From Sphingomonas trueperi (lineage in GTDB: Bacteria > Pseudomonadota > Alphaproteobacteria > Sphingomonadales > Sphingomonadaceae): 64,000 bases of DNA. The notes beneath the pieces were generated by a model. It worked only from the letters and a program-made list of their open reading frames with translations, ran no database searches and had not been told where the DNA came from. How positions within the stretch are numbered: the stretch's first letter is position 1; the number at the start of each line of letters is the position of its first letter. The stretch lies in NCBI RefSeq assembly GCF_011927635.1, contig NZ_JAATJB010000015.1, positions 39,980 to 103,979 on the forward strand, in the 5' to 3' direction. A program made the translations under genes and the position numbers. This document shows, in pieces, positions 9,201 through 17,629 of the stretch.

Positions 9201-9968
9201 GCGATCAAGGGCATCAGCGATGCCTCGCAGCGAATCCTCGCCAGCGGCAAGGATCTTGAGACGGCAATCAGCAAGGCCGTGCTGATCGAGGCGATCCCCA
9301 AGAACCTGAAGAAGATGCTCGACCCGGTGGGGGCCGCGATCGACGATCTGAACCGCGAGTGGAAGAAGACCGTGGCGGCGCTGAAGGAAGGCGGTGCCTC
9401 GACCGAGCAGATGGCGCAGGCGCAGCAGCTCTATAACCTGCAGCTGGATCAGGTGAAGAACAGCACCGCTGCCGCCAGCGCGACGCTGCGCGATTTCCAG
9501 GACAGCCTGAAGATCGGCAGCGCCTCGCCCTATTCGCTCCGCGACCAGGAAGCGGCGGCGCTGGCGAAGCTGCAGCCGTTCCTCGACCAGATCGCGCAGG
9601 GCAAGAGCATCGACCAGAGCGCCTATCAGGCGGCGGCGAACAGCGCGATCGACATCGAGCGCCAGATCTACGGGTCCACGAAGCAGTTCTTCGACTTCCT
9701 CGACCAGATCCAGAGCGCCACCAACAAGGCGATCAGCTCTATCGACAATGCCGTCCCCGTCTCGCCCGCGGTGGAGAACCCCTTCGCCAGCGCAACCGCG
9801 ACCAGCACGGCCGATACGGCGAAGAACACCGCCACCACCAACGCGCTGCTCGAACAGCTCTCCACCCTGACGGCGCAGACCAACCAGATCCTCGCCCAGC
9901 TGGGCGGCGGGGGAGGCGGGGGCAGCAGCAGCTTCCTCTCGGCCAACCGCAACTTCGTACAGAGGTAA
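6237..9968 (+). CDS. phage tail length tape measure protein
   Basis: A 1243-residue protein, by far the longest in the tail module and placed right after the chaperone pair. The N-terminal ~250 residues are Ala/Gln-rich coiled coil. Hydrophobic segments lie near residues ~210-250, and a long Gly-rich transmembrane-like stretch covers ~800-880 (FGGIGGSVFSALGGG, then GGSLGKTLGGFAGPLGAIAGG). Further helices follow, and the end is a Gly6 run plus Ser residues just before NFVQR. This is the expected architecture of a siphovirus tape measure protein, which sets tail length and may take part in DNA passage through the membrane. The predicted tail is on the order of 150-190 nm using the usual ~0.15 nm per residue rule. 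Confidence 0.92.
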   Translation: MAQTDIVARLQLKAEQFSSETGQRFAELKTRARSAAADIRSEFNGAFAEVQRTAQTALQLPRTTGGGLDLSRDIAQLRAQEAAAQNTAQAQRELAAAATAVAARGGESAASQRLVADAAMVAERASVQEAAAIRAKITAYEELQAELAQTVSKTRQLTAEEQNLVDAAKRSGAGFTNIGQQLGDFTVQVVSGQSAVVAFAQQFPQATFALSTMEGRAGALGRALTGPMGTAFTIALIAATPFVAKLFESADAADESAKKLQQATSAADSFGAAQQLLGSIIDLTTGKLKTQNEVLIQSIKLQAQANLLAANKKIDDLTGANDKALVAAAPGTAGQFGVGAGSVDAAARASVDARRQQAVQAQIFAKLQAAVANNQLATTNPSLYAKQVGGDLTIALGQLDQLAVNGRIAGQSLVDVKAKFNDLAKTATDKAAALQVISVAEGGAIPEELKPYQRDPKPKKPRTPRKPRDFSRSDDAAEQAITAINAEWDDQPRLIDRARIATLKLDNLTEQLSKRKLTPEVQKLLGLIDQARESIRNGMDRPFREFVEAQQESLEVGRLVLAGRDADAEALQNILRLQQQMGPLNEAQVQTAYRLAQQHQAINRLLEDQRRIVGIYENAWGGVLDQVDGVFAKIQGNAGGIVGVVQKLQRDLLSNALFGGIDREIEDYIRKMTGKQTPAEILQDQAKGAAVVLRDTVNDFVDALSDATLRIRGYDPQAARAAASVASPAIAQYFGGGGYSANDNEIVVTGKASAGEALGLVRSSKVLELAIDGWAKRMEKLGITVPETITKGLKGNLGTILEGAAFGGIGGSVFSALGGGKADKTASGIGGVLGEYGGKELGKTITKEIGGSLGKTLGGFAGPLGAIAGGIMGNVVGGLFQKTERGSAQITSVDQAAVVNGNYSAVQSDLGGLATNVQTGIRQIADALGGDLGTFAVSINKYKDSYRVDPSGGTSVGGKYGNKDGVLKFDGDPEGAVRAAIANALADGAIKGISDASQRILASGKDLETAISKAVLIEAIPKNLKKMLDPVGAAIDDLNREWKKTVAALKEGGASTEQMAQAQQLYNLQLDQVKNSTAAASATLRDFQDSLKIGSASPYSLRDQEAAALAKLQPFLDQIAQGKSIDQSAYQAAANSAIDIERQIYGSTKQFFDFLDQIQSATNKAISSIDNAVPVSPAVENPFASATATSTADTAKNTATTNALLEQLSTLTAQTNQILAQLGGGGGGGSSSFLSANRNFVQR

Positions 9969-9970
9969 TC

Positions 9971-10333
9971 ATGCCTGCAATCGATGCAGATATCGGTGCC
10001 GCGTCGCGCGACGTGGTGACGGCGACGTGGAGCGATGCCGCGATCGCCGCGCGTCACCCGTCCGCCCGCGACGGCACCGTCGAGGCGGCACCCGGCTATT
10101 TCGATAGCCTCGCCGACGCGCAGGCCGTCGCCAACCAGCGCGGCGCGCTGATCGGCGCCGAGCGGCGGCGGTTCGCGGTGGTGGCTGATGATGTGCTTGC
10201 CTTCAATCCGGCGCTGGGCCTTCCGCAGGCGCGCGTGATCGATCCCGAGCAGTCGCTCGACGCAACGCTGCTGGCCGCGCGAATCGAGGTGGATTTCGAG
10301 CAGGAACGCACCAGCCTGGAGGTGTTCGGCTGA
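9971..10333 (+). CDS. hypothetical phage tail protein
   Basis: A 120-residue protein 2 nt after the tape measure stop and overlapping the next gene as TGATG. It contains two acidic/beta segments and ends in ARIEVDFEQERTSLEVFG. The sequence carries a 'D..ADAQAVANQRGALIGAERRRFAV' stretch, reminiscent of baseplate/tail-tip adaptor proteins, but I do not recognise a named family. A minor tail-tip role is inferred from position. Confidence 0.65.
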   Translation: MPAIDADIGAASRDVVTATWSDAAIAARHPSARDGTVEAAPGYFDSLADAQAVANQRGALIGAERRRFAVVADDVLAFNPALGLPQARVIDPEQSLDATLLAARIEVDFEQERTSLEVFG

Positions 10334-11115
10334 TGGCAAACGCACTTTTCGTAAAGCCACTGCCGTTCACCGCCACCAGTGCGGCCACAGGCTTGGGCGA
10401 TCCGAACTATCTGGGCAACGACTATGCGGGCATCGTCTGGCGTAGCACCGCCACGGCCGCGCCGTCCGTCAAGCTCGACCTTGGCGCCGATCAGGTGATC
10501 GATACCGTGATGCTGTTCGGCATCGCGTCCAGCGCCGACTTGGCGGGAGCCACGGTGCAGATCTACGGGGCGACGACGGCCGAGGGGCCAACGCGAGCGC
10601 GCGGCGATGGTGGGCGGCCGCTGCTCGCTGGCTCGATCATGCCGCAAATCCGCGGCGGCGTGGCGTTCCTGCCATTGCCCGTTGGCTGGCCCCCCCTCCG
10701 GTACCTTGAAATTGCGCTGTCGAACGGCGGCGCTTGGCTGCAGCTCGCGCGGGCGGTGGTGGGCGACAAGTTTGAGCCGGCGATCGGCTTCGAATACGGC
10801 CTGCAGCTGGGCGTCCGCGATCTGGGCTCGGCCGATGTGTCAGCGCGCGGCGTACTGCTGCGGCGGCGGGCGAAGAAACTGCGCACCGTGTCGCTCAACT
10901 TCCCGACGTTGACGAAATTCGAGGCGGAGCGCACCGCGCTGGAGCTGCTCGACTATGCCGGCAACACCGATTGCCTGGCGCTCTGCATCAACCCGGCGGC
11001 CGAGCCCGAGCGGCAGGAACGCTGCTGGTTCGGCCCGCTGGTCGGCGACCTGGGCACCACCTGGGCGACGGCCAGGGGCTTCGAATGGCGCGCCAACCTG
11101 CTGGGGCTGATGTGA
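10333..11115 (+). CDS. tail tip / distal tail-like protein
   Basis: A 260-residue protein with an N-terminal galactose-binding-like beta-sandwich (residues ~30-145: 'VKLDLGADQVIDTVMLFGI' ... 'LRYLEIALSN') and a C-terminal alpha/beta part ending WRANLLGLM. The arrangement after the tape measure and directly before the fibre gene, with start and stop overlaps on both sides, fits a distal tail or hub-adjacent protein. The sugar-binding-like fold is inferred from the F5/8-type pattern only. Confidence 0.65.
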   Translation: MANALFVKPLPFTATSAATGLGDPNYLGNDYAGIVWRSTATAAPSVKLDLGADQVIDTVMLFGIASSADLAGATVQIYGATTAEGPTRARGDGGRPLLAGSIMPQIRGGVAFLPLPVGWPPLRYLEIALSNGGAWLQLARAVVGDKFEPAIGFEYGLQLGVRDLGSADVSARGVLLRRRAKKLRTVSLNFPTLTKFEAERTALELLDYAGNTDCLALCINPAAEPERQERCWFGPLVGDLGTTWATARGFEWRANLLGLM

Positions 11116-14100
11116 TGACGATGTGGGCGCAGATCGATGCCTATGATCCGGTGGCCGGCGCCCCGGTGGTGCTGCGCGCCGCCAGCGTCGACGATCCCGC
11201 CGTCTGCATGGCGGCGGGCGGCCCCTGGTGGCCCATGCTCGCGAAGCTGCCGGTGCTGCGCTACGATCTGTTCGACGGCGCCTTCGGCGGCGAGATCTCG
11301 GCGCCAACGGGCACGATCGAGCTGCAGGCCGAAGCATGGCCTAACCTTGGTCGCTATGCCCTCGCCGATGCGCGGGTGCAGCTGTGGACCGACATCAGCA
11401 GCGATCCGATCTTCGACGGCCGCGCCACCGCGCAGCCGCAGCTGCTCGACGGCCGCGCGCAGCTCGCCATCCGCGTCGACGACGGCTGGCTCGATAAGCC
11501 GCTGCTCGCCACCTATGCGGGCACGACGGGGGTGGAAGGACCTGCGAGCCTGAAGGGCCAGCCCAAGCCGCTGGCGCTGGGCGCGCCGCGCTACGTCGCC
11601 GGCAAGCTGATCGACAGCGTCAACAACGTCTTCCAGGTCTCGGCCTATGGCGCCGTGCAGGCGTTCGAGGCCGCGCTGGAGCGGCTCGCGCGGTTCGAGG
11701 GGGCGCTGGCCGACTATCCCAACTATGCCGCCCTGGTCGCGGCAACGGTGCCCGCCGGCACCTGGGCGACGTGCAAGGCGCAGGGCCTGGCCCGCTTCGG
11801 CGCGCCGCCGAACGGGCAGGTAAGCTTCCTGATGCAGGGCGACGCGTCCGGGCCGAACGGCTGGGCACGCAAGCCGGGCCAGCTGATCCGGCGCCTGGCG
11901 CTGCTCTCGGGCGGCGCGGGCAAGATCGACGACGCCTCGCTCGACGCGCTCGACGCGGCGCGGCCCTACAACCTGTCGCTCTATCTCGATCAGCAGACGA
12001 CGGCGCGGCAGCTGATCCAGGCAATCGCTGCCAGCGTCAACGCGGTGGCGGGTGTCAGCTGGGCGGGCAAGCTGTTCGTGGTGCCGGTGGGCCTCGGCGC
12101 GGCGTCGCTGACGCTGGCGGCCGACGGATCGGCGCTGCCGCCGGTGCGCAGCGTGGAGCAGATGGAGGTCTCGGCCCCGTTCTCCAAGGTGGCGATGGCC
12201 GCGGCGCGCGCCTGGACCGTGCATGCGCTGGCCGACATCGCCTTCGCCGATCCGCTGATCGACATGGGGCCGTACGACCCCGCCGTCACCTATCGCGCAG
12301 GCAACATCGTCCAGTTCGAGGGCTCCAGCTATCGCTACAGCAGCGCGACGCCCAGCGCCGGCAATGCACCCCCGAACACCGCCTATTGGGCCGTGCTGGC
12401 CGCGCAGGGCGTCCCTGGGGAGCCGGGCCCGCCGGGCAAGGCGCTGACGATCACCAGCGATCGCCAGATGATCACCTATTCCAGTGCCGGCTTGCCGGTG
12501 CCCGAGGGGCAGACGGTGACCTTCACCGCGAACAAGCAGAACACGGCGGCGACGGTCTACTGGTCGCTGGCGGATGGCGCGGGCAACCCGGTCTCGATCA
12601 CCTATCTATCGGGCGCAACCGGCGACAGCGTGCAGATGACCGAGGCGGCCTTTGCGGCGGCGCGGGGCACCACGAAGAGCGTGATCGTCACGGCGACGTT
12701 GACGGACGGCGCCACGCTCACTTCCAAGGCGCAGGTGGCCGCCGTGCAGGACGGCGCGGCCAGTCCCTCGGCAACGGCGCTGCGGCTGACGACTCGCTCG
12801 ATCCAGATCCAGGCATTCGCCGACGGAACGGTGAAGGGGCTGGAGAAGGCCAACGGCCAGCTGAGCGTGTGGAACGGCGACGCCAACATCACCGCCGCCG
12901 CAACGCTTTCGGCGGTGGCGGAGGGCTGCACCGGTACCATCAACACCGCCGCCGATACGCCGGTCTCCGGCAAGCCCAAGGGCTATTACCAGATCACCGG
13001 CATGTCGGCGGACGATGGCACGCTGACGCTGACCGCGGTGGTGGGCGGCGTGACCCTTTCCGAGGTGGTCTCGATCTCGAAGCTGCGCGGGGGCTACGAG
13101 ATCATCAAGGCGCCCAATCCGCTGCCGACCGATCACCTGTTCGAGGGGCGGATGGTTTTCCTCGAACTCGACGGCAAGCTCTGGCGCTTCCACGATGGCG
13201 CATGGACCAGCGCAGTGCCCGCGGCCGACCTGGTCGGCACGGTGGCATCGTCTCAGCTGGGCATCGGTGTTGGTGGAAACCAGCTGATCGGTGCGGTGCC
13301 AGGGACGAACCCGCGCAACTATATGCGGTTCGCCTACAACCCTGACGGTGTGCAGTATTACGACGTAGTCACCGGTGGCCTCACCACCGGCGGGCAGGGC
13401 GTGCTCCAATCTCTAAACTTCGGGTACGACCCCGGCCCTGACTACTCGCTTCCGGATGGCTCCACTTTCATGGTGTACCAGCCCAACAGTCAGACGGGTG
13501 CTGCGCACTTCTCTGACATTCGCATGGCCAGGATGAAGAACCAGAACGGCGACCTGGACGAGATGTGGCCTATTGAAGAGGGTAAGACTTACGAGTTTAG
13601 TCTCTGGGCGTGTGCCTATGGCTGTCGTCTCGCTGTTCTCATCGTGTGGTTCGATGGTGACGGAAACGCTCTCTCGGAGACCCCAACCGGCGACCCTGTG
13701 GCGAACTCCTACGCCCTTGTGGAACCTGACGAAGTTCCGGGTCGGACCACGCTCGGGGGCTACAAGCGCATCTATAACCGAGGCAAGGCTCCGGTCGGAG
13801 CGCGACAGGCGATGCTGGTGTTCCGAAAGGCGCACACTACTCCAAACGCTTCCGGAACTAGCCGCCTCTTCGGTGCGCGACCCATGTTCGCCGAGACCGC
13901 CGAGAACGCGACGGAGATGCTCCCGTACAGCGTGCCAGCCTATGGCTTCCTGAGGGCCGAAAACCTCATCGCGCGTTCGATCGTTGGCGAAAAGGTCGCC
14001 TTCCAAACGCTCATCGGCGACCACATGCAGATCGGCTCGATCGATGCTGCCCGCCTCGCGGTGACCGAGCTTTCGGCGATCACGGCGCGGATCGGCCTCT

Positions 14101-14201
14101 TGCGCACTGCAAGCGCTGGCAAGCGGGCGGAGTTCAGAAATGACGGCGTGGCGGTGTTCAACAGCTCGAACGTCAACACCTTCTTCGCGGGTGAATATTG
14201 A
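11115..14201 (+). CDS. large tail fibre / receptor-binding protein
   Basis: A 1028-residue protein starting at ATG 11115 (MTMWAQIDAYDP), overlapping the previous stop; upstream in-frame codons lie inside the preceding gene. The N-terminal ~370 residues look like a tail-hub domain. A carbohydrate-binding-like motif YDPAVTYRAGNIVQFEGSSY follows at ~390, then a short collagen-like linker (GVPGEPGPPGK, ~435), Ig-like beta repeats to ~700, a jelly-roll-like region (~740-930) with lower GC and different codon choice, and a C-terminus (ENLIARSIVGEKVAFQTLIG) typical of fibre proteins carrying DUF1983-like repeats. It probably forms the host-recognition fibre. Confidence 0.8.
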   Translation: MTMWAQIDAYDPVAGAPVVLRAASVDDPAVCMAAGGPWWPMLAKLPVLRYDLFDGAFGGEISAPTGTIELQAEAWPNLGRYALADARVQLWTDISSDPIFDGRATAQPQLLDGRAQLAIRVDDGWLDKPLLATYAGTTGVEGPASLKGQPKPLALGAPRYVAGKLIDSVNNVFQVSAYGAVQAFEAALERLARFEGALADYPNYAALVAATVPAGTWATCKAQGLARFGAPPNGQVSFLMQGDASGPNGWARKPGQLIRRLALLSGGAGKIDDASLDALDAARPYNLSLYLDQQTTARQLIQAIAASVNAVAGVSWAGKLFVVPVGLGAASLTLAADGSALPPVRSVEQMEVSAPFSKVAMAAARAWTVHALADIAFADPLIDMGPYDPAVTYRAGNIVQFEGSSYRYSSATPSAGNAPPNTAYWAVLAAQGVPGEPGPPGKALTITSDRQMITYSSAGLPVPEGQTVTFTANKQNTAATVYWSLADGAGNPVSITYLSGATGDSVQMTEAAFAAARGTTKSVIVTATLTDGATLTSKAQVAAVQDGAASPSATALRLTTRSIQIQAFADGTVKGLEKANGQLSVWNGDANITAAATLSAVAEGCTGTINTAADTPVSGKPKGYYQITGMSADDGTLTLTAVVGGVTLSEVVSISKLRGGYEIIKAPNPLPTDHLFEGRMVFLELDGKLWRFHDGAWTSAVPAADLVGTVASSQLGIGVGGNQLIGAVPGTNPRNYMRFAYNPDGVQYYDVVTGGLTTGGQGVLQSLNFGYDPGPDYSLPDGSTFMVYQPNSQTGAAHFSDIRMARMKNQNGDLDEMWPIEEGKTYEFSLWACAYGCRLAVLIVWFDGDGNALSETPTGDPVANSYALVEPDEVPGRTTLGGYKRIYNRGKAPVGARQAMLVFRKAHTTPNASGTSRLFGARPMFAETAENATEMLPYSVPAYGFLRAENLIARSIVGEKVAFQTLIGDHMQIGSIDAARLAVTELSAITARIGLLRTASAGKRAEFRNDGVAVFNSSNVNTFFAGEY

Positions 14202-15193
14202 TGCCCGGCGGCTTCATCCAGCGCTCCGCCTCTGGCGCAGTGATGTTCGATTCGGCCATCGACAGCGCGGGCAAGGCGCTCGGGGAGTTCACCGTGGGAG
14301 CAGGGGCCGGCTCCCTCACCGATGGTCGCTTGCTTGCCGGAAAGGGCTTCGTGTTCCCGAAGACGCCCTACCAGTTCGGCACCACCCGCACCTTCACCTT
14401 CTCCGGGGCAACACTGAGCTGGGACGCGCAGACCATCGCGGGGCCGACTGCCTACATCTATGCCGTCGGGAAGGCCAACAACCCGGCTTATGTGTCGACC
14501 CATGTGCCCGGTACCGCCGGGTTCTTCGCCCGTGACGACAACGGCAATTTCATGCTGGACGAGACCTTCTTCACCTATCACTTCCTCGCGAAGGTCACCG
14601 CCAGCGTCGCGGTCGGGAACAATGTTCCGATCGTGGTGCCGTTTCCCTACAATAACTTGCCGCCCTACGCGATCAGGAGCGACGTGTACGTCACGCCGCT
14701 TTCATCCTCGGTCAACTCCGGCGGCCAGAATGTTCTCGTGGTGCGGGCGTTCGGCACGGGCACGGTCGAGATCTACTTCTTCGGCAAGGTGCCCTCTCTC
14801 GGCTCCGGCGGCGGGATGCGCTGGTGGAGCAATTCGGGCGAGCTGATGGGCGACACCAGCATCCCGATGCTCAATATCGTCGACACGCTGCCTTTCTCCG
14901 GCAGCCTGTGGGGTGGCCCCGATCGCTATCTGGCCGGCGCGCGTGCGGGGCGGCGCTATGCCGTCATGATGCATTCCCCTGGGCGGCACTATCAGGTTTT
15001 TCAGGGTTCAGGTGGGCAGACCGGCGGTGGCACCACGCGGATCTCGGTCGCGGCGGGGCGGGTCATCACCTCCGGCGACCAGGACTTCCCTTCCGTGGCC
15101 GAGCAGCTTCTGCAGGAGGTAACCTCTGGGGGCGCCGCGCAGAACCTGTTCGTCGACGGCTCTTTCTCTCTCATCGATGTGACAGGAATGTAG
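14201..15193 (+). CDS. tail fibre-associated / tip protein
   Basis: A 330-residue protein starting at ATG 14201, which overlaps the fibre stop (TGATG); the in-frame TTG one codon upstream is a poorer choice. It is Gly/Ser/Thr- and aromatic-rich beta sequence with no signal peptide or enzyme motif. The position between the large fibre and the DUF4376 protein makes it a second fibre or tip subunit by inference. Confidence 0.65.
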   Translation: MPGGFIQRSASGAVMFDSAIDSAGKALGEFTVGAGAGSLTDGRLLAGKGFVFPKTPYQFGTTRTFTFSGATLSWDAQTIAGPTAYIYAVGKANNPAYVSTHVPGTAGFFARDDNGNFMLDETFFTYHFLAKVTASVAVGNNVPIVVPFPYNNLPPYAIRSDVYVTPLSSSVNSGGQNVLVVRAFGTGTVEIYFFGKVPSLGSGGGMRWWSNSGELMGDTSIPMLNIVDTLPFSGSLWGGPDRYLAGARAGRRYAVMMHSPGRHYQVFQGSGGQTGGGTTRISVAAGRVITSGDQDFPSVAEQLLQEVTSGGAAQNLFVDGSFSLIDVTGM

Positions 15194-15195
15194 GC

Positions 15196-15834
15196 ATGTT
15201 CATCCGCGAAATGGTGGCGCCGAACGGTGCGGCCACCCGCTTTCATCGCGCAATCCGCTTCGAGGTGCGCCCTGATGCCACGCATGCGGTGGTGCAAAGC
15301 TATCACCTTGCGGACATGCAACTCGTGTCCTGGGAAGACGTGTACACGATCCCGCTGCTGGTGCGCATCACCAGCCTGCAGGATGTCGAGCAGATCCTGA
15401 CCGCGCCTGGTGCCCCGTTCGACGGCGGAACGGTGATCGACCCGATGGCGGGAGATCTGCAGCTCGCGAAGGCCCGTGCCTGGGCGGCGGTGAAGGCGGC
15501 ACGCGATCGAGCGGCGGACGGCGGCTGCGATTCCGCGCTGGGACGCGTCGACACCACGGATCGCAGTCGCATCCTGATATCGGGCACGGTTCAGATGGCG
15601 CAGATCGACAAGGCGGCCGGCAGGCCATTCTCTGTCGATTGGACGATGGCCGACAACAGCCCAGTGGCGCACGATGCCGACGCCATCATCGCGCTTGGTG
15701 TCGCCGTGGGTATGCACACCGCCGCCTGCTGGGATCGGGCGCAGCAACTGCGCGGCGAGATCGAGGCGGCCGAGACGGTGGAAGAAGTCGCGGCGATCGA
15801 CATCGCCACCGGTTGGCCGGGGGCGCCGGCATGA
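15196..15834 (+). CDS. DUF4376 domain protein
   Basis: A 212-residue protein from ATG 15196, 2 nt after the preceding stop. The C-terminal half carries the DUF4376 pattern: 'LQLAKARAWAAVKAARDRAADGGC', 'ISGTVQMAQID', 'WTMADNSPVAHDADAIIALGVAVGMHTAACWDRAQQLR' (read in pieces). DUF4376 occurs at the end of phage tail fibre clusters, often in fibre-assembly proteins. The N-terminal ~90 residues are beta-rich. Function in assembly is inferred from the family's usual location. Confidence 0.8.
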   Translation: MFIREMVAPNGAATRFHRAIRFEVRPDATHAVVQSYHLADMQLVSWEDVYTIPLLVRITSLQDVEQILTAPGAPFDGGTVIDPMAGDLQLAKARAWAAVKAARDRAADGGCDSALGRVDTTDRSRILISGTVQMAQIDKAAGRPFSVDWTMADNSPVAHDADAIIALGVAVGMHTAACWDRAQQLRGEIEAAETVEEVAAIDIATGWPGAPA

Positions 15835-16328
15835 CAATCACGATAAAGGGGGCAGGGCCAATGACACCGGGTTTCGAGGCCTTGCTGGCGAAGTTCCTGG
15901 CGAAATACGGCTGGATCTTGATCGGCATCACGTTCGGCTTTGCGGCGAAATATGCGCTGCTGATCAAGCGGGGCGTGCCGGTGAAGGCACGGCTGGTGTT
16001 CGCGGATCTGCTGCTGCTGCCGATGGTGGCGCTGATCGCCTACTGGATGGCCACGCGCGCCGGCTTCGAAGCGGAGGCCTCCGCGCTCTTCTCCGCCTTC
16101 TGCGCGGTCGGCGCCGATCGCCTGGTGAAGCTGCTGACCGATCGCTTCCTGCAGCGCGTCGACAGCGAGGCCGAGCTGGTCGCCAATCAGATGCTCGGCC
16201 GTGCGCGGACCGTGGTGGCGAACGAGCTGGCGGCGGAATCAATCATCGAGGCGCATGCCGATGGGCGGGCGCCGAAGGAATATGCGGCGCTGAAGCCGCA
16301 CCCGCAGGCGCCGAAGAAGAACGCCTGA
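15831..16328 (+). CDS. holin-like membrane protein
   Basis: A 165-residue protein overlapping the previous stop (ATGA at 15831). It has three likely membrane segments (about residues 27-46, 55-80 and 88-105) and a charged C-terminal tail rich in Lys, Glu and Ala. It lies immediately before the endolysin gene, as holins do. A second start codon, ATG 15861, has its own GGGGGCAGGG upstream and would shorten the N-terminus by 10 residues including one lysine, which recalls dual-start holins. Family not identified; the role is inferred from topology and position. Confidence 0.7.
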   Translation: MTITIKGAGPMTPGFEALLAKFLAKYGWILIGITFGFAAKYALLIKRGVPVKARLVFADLLLLPMVALIAYWMATRAGFEAEASALFSAFCAVGADRLVKLLTDRFLQRVDSEAELVANQMLGRARTVVANELAAESIIEAHADGRAPKEYAALKPHPQAPKKNA

Positions 16329-16353
16329 TCTTCCTCTAATCCGGAGAATATCG

Positions 16354-17040
16354 ATGGATCTGACGACGCTTCGGCGGCGGCTGGCGGAGCTTGGCCAGCG
16401 GCCCGGGGCTGATGGCGCGCCGTTTGGCGCGGCCGATCGCTCCGCCATCCTGACGGCGCTGACCGACGGCCCCGATTACAAGCTGGGCGACGACGACGTT
16501 GCCGACGCGGCCGACCAGATAAAGGTGGAGCCCGCCGCGATCTGGGCGGTGTGGGACGTGGAGGGTAGCGCCGCGCCCTTCATCGACGGGCGGCCCACAA
16601 TCCTGTTCGAGCCGCATCGGTTCAGCCGGGCCACCGGCCATCGCTACGACGTAAGCCACCCCACAATTTCGTCGCGGAAGTGGAACCGCAAGCTATACCC
16701 GGCCAAGCAGGTGGGGCGCTGGACGCAGCTGCTGGACGCGGTGGCGCTGGATGTCGACGCGGGCTTCGCCTCGGCCAGCTATGGCGGCTTCCAGATCCTC
16801 GGCGAGAATTTCGAGGTCTGCGGCGCCACGTCGCCTTGGTCCTTCGCCTGGCAGCAGGCCCAGACCGAGGCCGACCAGCTCGCCGCCTTCCTCAAATTCG
16901 TCCAGGGCAATGGCCTGGTCGGCGCGCTACGTCGGCACGATTGGGCCGCGTTCGCCAAGGGCTACAACGGCACCGCCTATCGCGAGAACCGCTATGACGA
17001 ACGCCTCGCGGCAGCCTTCGTGAAGCGGGGTGGCGCGTGA
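16354..17040 (+). CDS. endolysin, N-acetylmuramidase family (DUF3380)
   Basis: A 228-residue protein, usual size for the family. It carries the pattern of the N-acetylmuramidase domain (PF11860): 'IKVEPAAIWAVWDVEGSAAPFIDGRP', with the catalytic-type Glu in DVEG, then 'ILFEPHRFSRATG', 'ASYGGFQILGENF' and 'FAKGYNGTAYRENRYDERL'. It cleaves peptidoglycan glycan strands at host lysis. There is no signal peptide, so it depends on the adjacent holin-like protein. Purine-rich GGAGAA precedes ATG 16354, and its end overlaps the next gene. Confidence 0.9.
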   Translation: MDLTTLRRRLAELGQRPGADGAPFGAADRSAILTALTDGPDYKLGDDDVADAADQIKVEPAAIWAVWDVEGSAAPFIDGRPTILFEPHRFSRATGHRYDVSHPTISSRKWNRKLYPAKQVGRWTQLLDAVALDVDAGFASASYGGFQILGENFEVCGATSPWSFAWQQAQTEADQLAAFLKFVQGNGLVGALRRHDWAAFAKGYNGTAYRENRYDERLAAAFVKRGGA

Positions 17041-17276
17041 ACTCCCGCGAACAGCTGATCGCCTATCTGGCGACGCTGGTGGCGCTGGTGGTGGTGCTGC
17101 TGGGCGCGATGATCATCGCGGCGCTGTCGAACGGCATCATCGGCAAAATGGAGGCCTTCGGCCTGGGCACCGTCACCGGCGGCCTGATCGGCCTGATGCG
17201 CCTTCCGTCCGCGCGGCCGCTGGAGCCCGCCGGCACTCCCTCCGATCCCGTCAGCACCAAGGATGTCACGCCATGA
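17037..17276 (+). CDS. small lysis-cassette membrane protein
   Basis: A 79-residue protein with a GTG start at 17037 overlapping the endolysin stop. It contains a strong membrane helix (YLATLVALVVVLLGAMIIAAL) and a second weaker hydrophobic segment (FGLGTVTGGLIGLM), then a Pro-rich tail. It is wedged between endolysin and i-spanin, so a holin, antiholin or pinholin role is plausible; the sequence alone does not decide. Confidence 0.65.
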   Translation: MNSREQLIAYLATLVALVVVLLGAMIIAALSNGIIGKMEAFGLGTVTGGLIGLMRLPSARPLEPAGTPSDPVSTKDVTP

Positions 17277-17629
17277 CGTTGCCCAGCCTCCGAACCATTC
17301 TGATCATCCTCGGCATCTTGGCCGCGCTCGGCCTAGCGCTGTTCGTGCGCGGCTGCAGCGGATCCGAGACCCGCGTCAAGCTCGCGAACGGGCAGGGTGC
17401 CGCCGCGACCGAAAGCGCGCGGGATACCGTGCTGACAATCGGCAACCAGACCGCCGCCGAAGGCCACATCGACGACATCACCAAGGAGAACGAGCATGAA
17501 ATACGTGCAGCGCCTGGCGCGAATGCTCCCGTTGATCCCGCTGCTCGCGACGCAGGCCTGCGGGCTCTTTGCAAGCGGGCGTCCTATCGTAGCGACCCAA
17601 AGTGCCTGCAGTTCGCTGCTCCCCGATGA
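17273..17629 (+). CDS. i-spanin (Rz-like)
   Basis: A 118-residue protein from ATG 17273, overlapping the previous stop. It has an N-terminal membrane anchor (LRTILIILGILAALGLALFV) and a periplasmic charged domain ending in 'LCKRASYRSDPKCLQ', a Cys-containing tail seen in sphingomonad phage i-spanins. Together with the overlapping o-spanin it would fuse inner and outer membranes at the last step of lysis. Confidence 0.8.
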   Translation: MTLPSLRTILIILGILAALGLALFVRGCSGSETRVKLANGQGAAATESARDTVLTIGNQTAAEGHIDDITKENEHEIRAAPGANAPVDPAARDAGLRALCKRASYRSDPKCLQFAAPR

